Source: Sphingomonas sp. (lineage in GTDB: Bacteria; Pseudomonadota; Alphaproteobacteria; Sphingomonadales; Sphingomonadaceae). Taken from it: 5,184 nt of DNA. Location of the stretch: the NCBI GenBank assembly GCA_019247755.1, contig JAFBAM010000313.1, positions 1 through 5,184 of the forward strand. The letters run 5' to 3'. The notes under the pieces are model-generated. The model worked only from the letters and a program-made list of their open reading frames with translations, searched no databases and was not told the DNA's origin. Within the stretch, counting starts at the first letter, position 1. Each line of letters starts with the position of its first letter. A program made the translations under genes and the position numbers. Below are positions 1 through 5,184 of the stretch, in pieces.

Positions 1-1303
1 AAAGGCCGGCGTTCCGGATCTCATCAAGGTAGATGGTGTCCGCCTTGCGAAGGATATCGCACTTCTCGCGCGTGACCTCGCCCGGAATGCGGATTGCAAG
101 GCCCGGGCCCGGGAACGGATGCCGTCCGACGAACGCCTCGGGAAGGCCGAGTTCGCGACCAAGCGCGCGCACCTCGTCCTTGAACAATTCCCTCAAGGGC
201 TCGACGAGCTTCATGTTCATCCGCTCGGGTAGGCCGCCGACATTATGGTGGCTCTTGATCGTCACTGAAGGGCCGCCGGTGAAGCTGACGCTCTCGATCA
301 CGTCCGGGTAGAGGGTGCCCTGAGCGAGGAAGTCGGCACCGCCGATCGTCTTCGCTTCGGCCTCGAAAACGTTGATGAACTCGGCGCCGATGAACTTGCG
401 CTTCGCTTCTGGGTCCGTGACGCCTTCGAGCCCGCCGAGGAAGTCGGCGCTGGCGTCAACATGGACGAGCGGGATGTTGTAGCTGTTGCGGAAGAGGGAG
501 ACGACCTGCTCCGCCTCGTTCGCCCGCATCAAGCCGTGGTCGACGAACACGCAGGTCAGTTGGTCGCCGATCGCCTCGTGGATCAGCACTGCCGCGACGG
601 CGCTATCGACTCCGCCCGAGAGGCCGCAGATTACCCGACCCTTGCCGACCTGCTCGCGGATGTCTGCGATCTTTGCATCCTTGAAGCTCGCCATCGTCCA
701 GTCGCCGGCGCAGCCACAGACATGGCGAACGAAGTTCGCGAGAAGCTTGCCGCCGTCGGGCGTGTGTACGACCTCCGGGTGGAACATGGTCGAGTAGAAG
801 CGGCGGCTTTCGTCGGTCGCGATCGCGTAAGGCGCTCCTTCGGATTTCGCGACGATCTTGAAGCCTTCGGGCAGCTGCTCGACGCGGTCGCCGTGGCTCA
901 TCCAGACTTGGTGATTGTCTCCGACCTTCCAAAGCCCGTCGAACAACGCGCTTTCGTCGATGATCTCGATGAAGGCGCGGCCGAACTCGCGGTTCTCGCC
1001 GGGTGCGACGCGGCCACCGAGCTGGTGGGCCATGGCCTGCTGGCCGTAACAGATCCCGAGGATCGGCAGGCCGCGGTCGAAGAAGTGCTGGGGCGCGCGC
1101 GGGCTATCCTTCCACATCACCGAACTCGGCCCGCCAGACAGGATGATGCCCTTGGGCTGAAGCCGATCGAAGGCTTCGTCAGCGGCGTTGAACGGAGCGA
1201 TCTCGGAATAGACGCCGGCTTCGCGGATGCGCCGCGCGATGAGCTGCGTCACCTGGCTGCCGAAGTCGACGATGAGGATGGATTCAGTTGGCTGGACCGT
1301 CAT
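1..1303 (-). CDS. guaA: GMP synthase (glutamine-hydrolysing), 3' end cut off by the window edge
   Basis: This cytoplasmic enzyme makes GMP from XMP, ATP and glutamine in the last step of guanine nucleotide synthesis. About 434 codons are present. The N-terminal class I glutamine amidotransferase domain (about residues 8-195) opens with SILIVDFGSQVTQLIARR and has the nucleophile Cys85 in GICYGQQ, with His175 and Glu177 of the triad in FHPE. The ATP-pyrophosphatase domain follows, with the P-loop SGGVDS at 229-234 and KSHHNVGGLP from 350. The C-terminal dimerisation domain begins around the family motif HPFPGPGLAIR at 395. E. coli GuaA has 525 residues, so roughly 85-90 codons are missing off the left edge; I see no internal stop or frameshift. 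The ATG at 1303 gives the usual family N-terminus, although the upstream CCGCCCGCC is not a clear Shine-Dalgarno. A hairpin lies 27 bases upstream, and no promoter is evident in the gap. Confidence 0.98.
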   Translation of the reverse strand, partial: MTVQPTESILIVDFGSQVTQLIARRIREAGVYSEIAPFNAADEAFDRLQPKGIILSGGPSSVMWKDSPRAPQHFFDRGLPILGICYGQQAMAHQLGGRVAPGENREFGRAFIEIIDESALFDGLWKVGDNHQVWMSHGDRVEQLPEGFKIVAKSEGAPYAIATDESRRFYSTMFHPEVVHTPDGGKLLANFVRHVCGCAGDWTMASFKDAKIADIREQVGKGRVICGLSGGVDSAVAAVLIHEAIGDQLTCVFVDHGLMRANEAEQVVSLFRNSYNIPLVHVDASADFLGGLEGVTDPEAKRKFIGAEFINVFEAEAKTIGGADFLAQGTLYPDVIESVSFTGGPSVTIKSHHNVGGLPERMNMKLVEPLRELFKDEVRALGRELGLPEAFVGRHPFPGPGLAIRIPGEVTREKCDILRKADTIYLDEIRNAGL

Positions 1304-1330
1304 GGCGGGCGGATAGAGTGCGCCCTTCAG

Positions 1331-1374
1331 AAACGCAAATGCGCCGGACCCTTTCGAGCCCGGCGCATCCGTTT
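1331..1374 (-). terminator. Hairpin between the Gly/Tyr-rich gene and guaA, probable intrinsic terminator
   Basis: A perfect 9-bp GC-rich stem pairs 1339-1347 (atgcgccgg) with 1360-1368 (ccggcgcat) around a 12-base loop. It can be extended by an outer 5-bp AAACG/CGTTT pairing (1331-1335 with 1370-1374) across a small internal loop. Read on the minus strand it starts 17 bases after the stop codon of the Gly/Tyr-rich gene and is followed by TTTGCGTTT, an interrupted U-tract. That makes it a plausible but imperfect Rho-independent terminator. It also lies only 27 bases before the guaA start, so a leader structure or mRNA-stabilising stem for guaA is an alternative. Confidence 0.6.
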
Positions 1375-1391
1375 CGCCTTGAAGCTAACGC

Positions 1392-1928
1392 CTAGTAGCG
1401 GCGGTAGCCGTACTGCGAATAATCGTACGGGCTGTAGTTGCCGTACCCGTAGTTGTTGCCGACACGGTCGACGTCGACGTCGGTGACGAAGCCGCGATAG
1501 TCGGTCTTGCACTTCCAGGTGGTGTCGACAGCGCCCTGCCCATAACCATAGCGGGCGTAGCGGCCGCTGGTGGCGACACCGCGAACGGTGAGACCGCCGT
1601 TTGAGCGCGGCTCGACGCGGCTGATGCCGAGCACCCGGCCGCCGCCGTAGCCATAGCCGTTATAGCCATAACCGCCGTAGCTGCCGTTGAGCCGTGCCTG
1701 GACTGCAGCGGCGCACTGGTTGACCGCGACTTGGCTGTTGTTGCCATAGCCGTTGTAACCGTAGCCGCCGCCAAGCACCTGGTTCAGCACCTGTCCGACG
1801 ACATTGCCGCCGCCGTACGGGTAACCGTAACCGCCGTAACCCGGATAATATTGAGCCGCAGCCGGTGCTGCGCTGGCCACCGCGGCAATTGCGACGCCGC
1901 CCGCCAGAAACTTCGTGATTGCCATCAT
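1392..1928 (-). CDS. Secreted Gly/Tyr-rich protein of unknown function
   Basis: The 178-residue product has a clear Sec signal peptide: a short N-terminus with Lys6, a hydrophobic run, and likely cleavage after APAAA or AAQ near residues 25-26. The mature protein begins with a Tyr/Gly/Pro-rich stretch (27-62) and has a second Gly/Tyr stretch (82-97) and a Tyr-rich tail (160-178). Between these lie two ordinary-looking segments: QCAAAVQARLN around Cys72, and RVLGISRVEPRSNGGLTVRG followed by TTWKCKTDYRGFVTDVDVDR around Cys140. The only two cysteines sit in these segments, so a disulfide in the periplasm or outside the cell is possible. I recall similar anonymous proteins from sphingomonads but know no function. 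GAGGG lies nine bases before the ATG at 1928, favouring it over the adjacent second ATG. The gene is preceded by 115 bases with no convincing promoter and followed by a hairpin. Confidence 0.85.
   Translation of the reverse strand: MMAITKFLAGGVAIAAVASAAPAAAQYYPGYGGYGYPYGGGNVVGQVLNQVLGGGYGYNGYGNNSQVAVNQCAAAVQARLNGSYGGYGYNGYGYGGGRVLGISRVEPRSNGGLTVRGVATSGRYARYGYGQGAVDTTWKCKTDYRGFVTDVDVDRVGNNYGYGNYSPYDYSQYGYRRY
1650..1763 (-). repeat. Degenerate coding repeat, YGYNGYG units
   Basis: The heptapeptide YGYNGYG occurs twice in the Gly/Tyr-rich protein, encoded at 1743-1763 (residues 56-62) and 1650-1670 (residues 87-93). The two 21-base copies differ at only a few, synonymous, positions. Related Tyr-Gly codon runs also occur at about 1808-1848. 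The spacing between copies is non-repetitive sequence that includes Cys72, so this is dispersed internal duplication rather than a simple tandem array. Confidence 0.6.
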
Positions 1929-2043
1929 GGCCTTGGTCCCTCTCGTTCCCGACTCGCCGGCAACAACGCACGGCGACCCATTTGGGACCGTCTATCGTTA
2001 CGGCGTTGCACCGGAACTGAACCGGCTGTTTGCTGCGGTTAAG

Positions 2044-2235
2044 CTATTTGTCCGACAGTTCGGGAACGTCCCAACGCCTCAGCTTATGGTGGCGGTTCCA
2101 CAGCTCCATCGGGCGATCTTCGCGCCACCCCTCGGCGACAATCAGCGCCGCATCGTCATCCTCCGCTTCGAACTCGCGGAAATGGTCGATGTGGCCGCTG
2201 AAGCGATCCATGAAGTACAAACGATAGTAACGCAT
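2044..2235 (-). CDS. Small conserved-looking protein of unknown function
   Basis: This encodes a 63-residue protein beginning MRYYRLYFMDRFSGHI, followed by an acidic stretch (EFEAEDDDAA), then EGWREDRPMELWNRHHKLRRW and a short tail. I recall very similar short proteins in sphingomonad genomes, all hypothetical. It has no signal peptide or membrane segment, so it is probably cytoplasmic. The aromatic and Arg-rich start, acidic middle and basic WNRHHKLRRW end suggest a small folded domain, not random coding. I chose the ATG at 2235 because family-like sequence starts there; a GTG at 2274 in the same frame would add 13 residues of Gly/Cys-rich sequence with no family character. Upstream GGGGGG is only a weak ribosome-binding signal. 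It starts 68 bases after the peptidase gene stop with no obvious terminator between them, so co-transcription is possible but unproven. Confidence 0.8.
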   Translation of the reverse strand: MRYYRLYFMDRFSGHIDHFREFEAEDDDAALIVAEGWREDRPMELWNRHHKLRRWDVPELSDK

Positions 2236-2303
2236 GCCCCAACACCCCCCGGCGTTGAGGCTCCCCCTTAGCACTTATGCAAAGGCGGAATCATTAATCG
2301 GAA

Positions 2304-4442
2304 TTAGGGTTTGAGGCCCGTGAAGTAGCCGAGGAACGAATAAACGTCGGAATATTCCTCGATAATCTTCGTGATCGGCTTGCCGCTGCCATGGCCCGAG
2401 CGGGTGTCGATTCGGATCAAATGGGGAGCGGTGCCGGTGTCAGGCGTGTTCTGCAGCTTCGCCATATATTTGAAGCTGTGCCCGGGCACGACGCGGTCGT
2501 CGGTATCGGCAGTCACGGCGATTAGCGGCGGATAGGCCTTGCCGCCCTTGATGTTGTGGTAGGGCGAATAAGCCAGCAGCGTCTTGAAATCGGCTTCCTT
2601 GTCGGGATGGCCGTAATCGTCGACCCAGTAGCGGCCGGCGGTGAACTTATCGAAGCGCAGCATGTCCATCACGCCGACGCCCGGCGCGACGGCATCGAAC
2701 AGGTCCGGACGCTGGTTGGTGACGGCGCCGATGAGCAGTCCGCCATTCGAGCGGCCGATCGCGGAGAGGCCATGCGGTGAAGAGATGCCGTTTGCCTTGA
2801 GATATTCGCCGGCCGCGATGAAATCGTCGAACACGTTCTGCTTGTTCGCGAGCCGACCCGCGTCGTGCCACGGATTCCCATATTCCGAGCCACCGCGGAT
2901 GTTGGCGACGACGAAGGTGCCACCCTGCTCAACCCAGGCGACATTGGCCGGGTTGAAACTCGGCGTCACCGAGATGTTGAAGCCGCCATAGCCGTAGAGC
3001 ATCGTCGGCGCGGGGCCGGTCGAGCCCTTTTTGCGGACGATGAAAATCGGCACCTTGGTACCGTCCTTCGAGGCGTAGAAACGCTGCTCGACGCTGATGC
3101 TGTCGGGATCGAAGGTCAGCTTCGGCGCAGCCCAGGTGCTCGCCTGCCCATTCGAGGTGTCGTAGCGGTAGACCGTCGTCGGCCGGTTGAAGCTGGTGAA
3201 GGCGAAGAAGGTCTCGGGGTCGTCTTGCCGGCCGCCGAAGCCGCCAACCGTGCCGATGCCCGGCAGCGCGATGGTGGTGAGCTTCTTGCCGGCCAGATCG
3301 TAGAGATGCGCTTCGCTCTTCGCGTCGACGAGGTAGCTCGCGATGAGCCTGCCGCCGATCAGGCTGACATTGTCGAGCGCCTGCTTGCCTTCGGGGATGA
3401 TCGTGACCGGGGCGATCCGCTTGATCGCGTCGGCGGCAACGACCTGCTTCAGCGGCGCATCCTTGTCGGTCGAGAAGAAGAACCGGCTGCCCTCGTTGCC
3501 GACGTAATTCCACTGGTTCTTGAGGCCGGTGAACATGGCGATCGGCTTGGCGCCCGGCCGCTTGAGATCGATGACGTGGACGTCATTCTCGTCGCCGGCG
3601 AGGCTAGTCGAAATGACAAGCCAGCGGCCATCGTCGCTGACGCCGGCATAATGGCTGAGCTTGGGATTGGCGGGCGTCGCATAGACCAGCCGGTCGGCGG
3701 CCTGCGCGGTGCCGAGCTTGTGGAAATAGACCTTGTGATTGAGAGTCGCGTTCTGGAAAGTCGCCTTCGCCGCGGGTGCGGGATAGCGTGAATAATAGAA
3801 GCCACTGCCGTCCTTCGCCCAGCTCACGTTGCCGCCATACTTGAGCCACTTCAGCTCGTCGGTGCGGATCTTGCCGGTCGCGACGTCCATGACCTTCACG
3901 GTGCGCCAGTCGGTGCCGCCATCCTGGATCGAATAAGCGAGCAGCTTGCCGTCCTCGCTTGGCGTCCATTCGGCGAGTGCGGTCGCGCCATCCTTCGACC
4001 AGCCATTGGGGTCGATGAGTTGCTTCGGCTCGCCGCTCAGGCCGTCACGGTAAAACAGCACGGACTGGTTCTGGAGGCCGGTATTGTGGCTGTAGAAGTA
4101 ACGGCTGCCGCGTTTCACCGGCAGGCCGAACCGCTCGTAGTCGTAGAGCGCGGTCATGCGCTGCTTGAACGCTTCGCGAAGGGGAAGCTTCGCGAGAAAC
4201 GCGTCCGTGACCTTGTTCTCGGCGGTCACCCACGCCTCGACCTGCGGGTCGTTGCGGACATCGTTCTCCAGCCAGCGATAGGGATCGGCCACAGGAACGC
4301 CGAACTGCGTGTCGACCACGTCGACCGTCCTGGCCGGCGGATAGGTGATCGCTGGTGCGGTCTGGGCGACGGCACCGGTCGCAATCGGCACCGTCATCGC
4401 CGAGACAGTGGAAAACAGGACAACGGCCAGGACACGACGCAT
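2304..4442 (-). CDS. Secreted prolyl oligopeptidase (family S9A)
   Basis: This 712-residue serine peptidase should cleave short peptides after proline. A signal peptide (MRRVLAVVLF, then a hydrophobic run, cleavage near AVA-Q at 26/27) predicts periplasmic or extracellular location, unlike cytosolic animal enzymes. The N-terminal S9 domain starts with DPYRWLE at 53-59 and runs as a beta-propeller to about 440. The alpha/beta-hydrolase domain shows LYGYGGFN (Tyr485, equivalent of the oxyanion Tyr473 of pig enzyme; Phe488), NIRGGSEYG at 514-522, nucleophile Ser565 in GRSNGG, Trp606 (S1 proline stacking), Asp648 and Arg650 in TDDRVVP, and His684 in SGHGSGKP. The triad and proline pocket are therefore intact. 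GRSNGG with YGYGGFN and the proline-pocket Trp favours prolyl oligopeptidase over oligopeptidase B. The sequence strongly recalls the Sphingomonas capsulata prolyl endopeptidase. A strong Shine-Dalgarno fixes the ATG start. Confidence 0.96.
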   Translation of the reverse strand: MRRVLAVVLFSTVSAMTVPIATGAVAQTAPAITYPPARTVDVVDTQFGVPVADPYRWLENDVRNDPQVEAWVTAENKVTDAFLAKLPLREAFKQRMTALYDYERFGLPVKRGSRYFYSHNTGLQNQSVLFYRDGLSGEPKQLIDPNGWSKDGATALAEWTPSEDGKLLAYSIQDGGTDWRTVKVMDVATGKIRTDELKWLKYGGNVSWAKDGSGFYYSRYPAPAAKATFQNATLNHKVYFHKLGTAQAADRLVYATPANPKLSHYAGVSDDGRWLVISTSLAGDENDVHVIDLKRPGAKPIAMFTGLKNQWNYVGNEGSRFFFSTDKDAPLKQVVAADAIKRIAPVTIIPEGKQALDNVSLIGGRLIASYLVDAKSEAHLYDLAGKKLTTIALPGIGTVGGFGGRQDDPETFFAFTSFNRPTTVYRYDTSNGQASTWAAPKLTFDPDSISVEQRFYASKDGTKVPIFIVRKKGSTGPAPTMLYGYGGFNISVTPSFNPANVAWVEQGGTFVVANIRGGSEYGNPWHDAGRLANKQNVFDDFIAAGEYLKANGISSPHGLSAIGRSNGGLLIGAVTNQRPDLFDAVAPGVGVMDMLRFDKFTAGRYWVDDYGHPDKEADFKTLLAYSPYHNIKGGKAYPPLIAVTADTDDRVVPGHSFKYMAKLQNTPDTGTAPHLIRIDTRSGHGSGKPITKIIEEYSDVYSFLGYFTGLKP

Positions 4443-4445
4443 GGA

Positions 4446-4453
4446 CTCCCTCC
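4446..4453 (-). promoter_or_regulatory. Ribosome-binding site that fixes the peptidase start
   Basis: On the minus strand GGAGGGAG ends three bases before the ATG at 4442, its GGAGG core being six bases away. This is a strong Shine-Dalgarno. It rules in that ATG and rules out the in-frame TTG at 4463, which lies upstream of the site inside the T-rich tail of the preceding hairpin. Confidence 0.85.
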
Positions 4454-4456
4454 CCG

Positions 4457-4533
4457 AAAACAAAAGGCACCGACTGGCAAGCCGGCACCACGAAAGTAGT
4501 ACTTTCGTGGGTACCCGCTAGCAGCGGTGCCTT
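4457..4533 (-). terminator. Nested hairpin and T-tract after rplQ, probable intrinsic terminator
   Basis: On the minus strand AAGGCACCG (4525-4533) pairs perfectly over nine bases with CGGTGCCTT (4464-4472), and the run TTTTGTTTT (4465-4457) follows directly. Stem plus T-tract is what an intrinsic terminator for rplQ should look like. The loop is unusually long at 52 bases and itself contains a perfect 11-bp hairpin (4488-4510), so the folded RNA would be a multi-branched structure. The structure begins about 30 bases after the rplQ stop and ends 14 bases before the peptidase start, with only its ribosome-binding site between. An attenuator or a leader element controlling the peptidase is therefore an alternative reading. 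Confidence 0.7.
4488..4510. repeat. Perfect 11-bp inverted repeat with one-base centre
   Basis: Arms ccacgaaagta (4488-4498) and tactttcgtgg (4500-4510) are exact reverse complements around a single G at 4499. Such a tight centre is awkward for an RNA hairpin, which would need to open the innermost pairs, and is more typical of a dimeric protein's DNA operator or a cruciform. The neighbouring hexamers GCCGGC (4481-4486), GGTACC (4510-4515) and GCTAGC (4517-4522) are also self-complementary. No regulator can be named from the sequence. Confidence 0.85.
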
Positions 4534-4563
4534 CCGTTTCTCAAGAAGATGTTCGACGAACGG

Positions 4564-4983
4564 TCAGGCCGCTTCGAACTCTTCCTCGCTCATGACCGGA
4601 CCCGAGTCCTGGCCCTTGGCGGCGACATCGCGGTCGACGAACTCGATCACCGCGATTGGCGCTGCGTCCGACGAGCGGATGCCGGCCTTGATGACGCGGG
4701 TATAGCCGCCATCGCGATCCGCGTAGCGCGGCGCAAGCACGTCGAAGAGCTTGGCAAGCTGGGCGTCGTCCATCAGTCGTGACTGGGCGAGGCGGCGGTT
4801 CGAGAGCCCCCCGCGCTTTGCCAGCGTCACCAGCTTTTCGATGTACGGGCGAAGCTCCTTCGCCTTGGCCGTGGTGGTGGTGATCTGCTCGTGCTTGATG
4901 AGCGCAGCAGCCATGTTGCGGAACAAAGCCGCACGGTGGCTGGAGGTACGCTGAAGCTTACGGCCGCCAACACGATGGCGCAT
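4564..4983 (-). CDS. rplQ: Large-subunit ribosomal protein bL17
   Basis: L17 is a structural protein of the 50S subunit, located near the polypeptide exit tunnel. The 139-residue product carries the family N-terminus MRHRVGGRKLQRTSSHR, then ALFRNMAAALIKHEQI, KAKELRPYIEKLVTLAK, the NRRLAQSRL segment, and the C-terminal core ending APIAVIEFVDRD at about 116. A further acidic tail of about 20 residues (ending SEEEFEAA) makes it longer than the 127-residue E. coli protein, as is usual in alphaproteobacteria. AAGGA lies seven bases before the ATG at 4983, which also gives the canonical start. L17 normally follows rpoA at the end of the alpha operon; here no RpoA C-terminus is recognisable within the 200 bases upstream. 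A strong hairpin with T-tract follows the gene. Confidence 0.98.
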   Translation of the reverse strand: MRHRVGGRKLQRTSSHRAALFRNMAAALIKHEQITTTTAKAKELRPYIEKLVTLAKRGGLSNRRLAQSRLMDDAQLAKLFDVLAPRYADRDGGYTRVIKAGIRSSDAAPIAVIEFVDRDVAAKGQDSGPVMSEEEFEAA

Positions 4984-5062
4984 GGGTATTTCCTTTCGTT
5001 CGTCGGGAGCCCGTATGAGGTAGCTCCGGCCTCGCAGCACTCAGGGCGGCCGCGCGATGCCC

Positions 5063-5094
5063 AAAAGATAACGGCGAGCCCAAGAAGCCCGCCG
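5063..5094 (-). terminator. Hairpin with T-tract upstream of rplQ
   Basis: On the minus strand CGGCGGGC (5094-5087) pairs with GCTCGCCG (5079-5072) over eight bases including one G-U, around a seven-base loop TTCTTGG. TTATCTTTT (5071-5063) follows immediately. This is a good intrinsic terminator by shape. It would end transcription of a gene lying beyond the right edge, or act as an attenuator in an rplQ leader, since it lies about 80 bases before the rplQ start in the same direction. Confidence 0.65.
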
Positions 5095-5103
5095 GACGCA
5101 CGG

Positions 5104-5132
5104 CCTCAAGCGGATTTGCGCGCCCTAGTCAA
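5104..5132 (-). promoter_or_regulatory. Weak sigma-70-type promoter candidate for rplQ
   Basis: On the minus strand TTGACT (5132-5127) matches a -35 box in five of six positions, and 17 bases separate it from TTGAGG (5109-5104), a poor -10 box. Transcription would begin near 5097, almost at the base of the 5063-5094 hairpin, giving a leader of about 115 bases before rplQ. The good -35 and spacing support it; the poor -10 and the hairpin immediately downstream count against it. Confidence 0.3.
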
Positions 5133-5184
5133 GGTTCGCGAGGCTAGCCGCGCAACGAGCGCCGTCAAATGCCGGTGCGTCGAG

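Larger units (their letters stand above)
4984..5184. other. Gap upstream of rplQ with no recognisable gene
   Basis: No coding frame here resembles a known protein. On the minus strand the three frames meet stops at 5165-5167, 5125-5127 and 5106-5108; the tails before them (at most 25 residues) do not look like the end of RpoA. A gene ending at 5165 would show only five residues and cannot be excluded. The region contains the hairpin at 5063-5094, a weak promoter candidate at 5104-5132, the rplQ ribosome-binding site at 4990-4996, and a small GGAGC/GCTCC inverted repeat (arms near 5008-5012 and 5025-5029). Confidence 0.6.

Noticed and set aside
461..1486. Open frame of 341 codons on the plus strand
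   Set aside because: It is antisense to guaA and runs on through the hairpin and into the Gly/Tyr-rich gene; its composition is the mirror of GC-rich coding and its Arg-rich end is not protein-like.
1385..1774. Ala/Thr/Ser-rich frame on the minus strand overlapping the Gly/Tyr-rich gene
   Set aside because: It is an out-of-frame reading of the repetitive Tyr-Gly codons; the overlapping frame has the signal peptide and ribosome-binding site.
1929..2043. CCGGTTCAGTTCCGG and CCCATTTGGG motifs as operator or promoter of the Gly/Tyr-rich gene
   Set aside because: Both are only four-base inverted repeats and neither sits with convincing -35 and -10 boxes; too weak to annotate.
2236..2274. GTG at 2274 as the start of the small protein
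   Set aside because: The 13 extra residues lack family character, and the recognisable N-terminus begins at the ATG at 2235. The purine-rich AGGGGGAG nearby is too far from that ATG to serve it but may have some other role.
2865..3791. Open frame of 308 codons on the plus strand opposite the peptidase gene
   Set aside because: It is fully antisense to a gene with an intact catalytic domain, is rich in Arg, Asp, Ala and Val as expected from reading GC-rich codons backwards, and resembles no known protein.
4443..4463. TTG at 4463 as the peptidase start
   Set aside because: It lies in the T-rich tail of the hairpin and upstream of the strong Shine-Dalgarno, which points to the ATG at 4442; the extra seven residues would also spoil the signal peptide start.
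4551..4561. GTTCG-A-CGAAC palindrome just after the rplQ stop
   Set aside because: Only five base pairs with a one-base centre; expected by chance in GC-rich DNA and lacking a T-tract.
1..5184. Mobile element, CRISPR array, tRNA, riboswitch or a novel multi-gene system
   Set aside because: I saw no transposase, spaced direct repeats, cloverleaf, or conserved riboswitch core. The genes are housekeeping or common accessory genes on one strand, with no sign of transfer.

Overview
The window looks like ordinary chromosome from a high-GC alphaproteobacterium, most probably of the order Sphingomonadales. Three things point there: the proline-specific peptidase closely resembles the Sphingomonas (Novosphingobium) capsulata enzyme as I recall it; the small protein beginning MRYYRLYFMDRFSGHI is of a type I associate with sphingomonads; and GuaA and L17 have alphaproteobacterial character. 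The assignment rests on remembered family sequences, not on a search.

All five recognisable genes lie on the minus strand, so the window is read from right to left. First comes about 200 bases without a recognisable gene (4984-5184), holding a good intrinsic-terminator-like hairpin and a weak promoter candidate. Next is rplQ (ribosomal protein bL17, 4564-4983). A 120-base gap follows, filled by an unusually elaborate inverted-repeat structure that doubles as a probable terminator. After it comes a secreted prolyl oligopeptidase (2304-4442) with its catalytic Ser-Asp-His triad intact. Then there is a 63-residue conserved-looking small protein of unknown function (2044-2235), a secreted Gly/Tyr-rich protein with a two-cysteine C-terminal domain (1392-1928), a hairpin, and guaA (GMP synthase), whose last roughly 85-90 codons lie beyond the left edge.

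The genes do not form one pathway. L17 belongs to translation and GuaA to purine synthesis. The peptidase and the Gly/Tyr-rich protein are both exported, but nothing links them functionally beyond a shared strand and proximity. Spacing suggests mostly separate transcription units. However, two hairpins, before the peptidase gene and before guaA, lie so close to the next start codon that little room is left for a promoter downstream of them. That arrangement and the nested palindrome at 4457-4533 are the most curious things here. I found no mobile element, CRISPR array, tRNA, rRNA, recognisable riboswitch or unfamiliar multi-gene system. The long plus-strand open frames are antisense shadows produced by GC-rich codon use.
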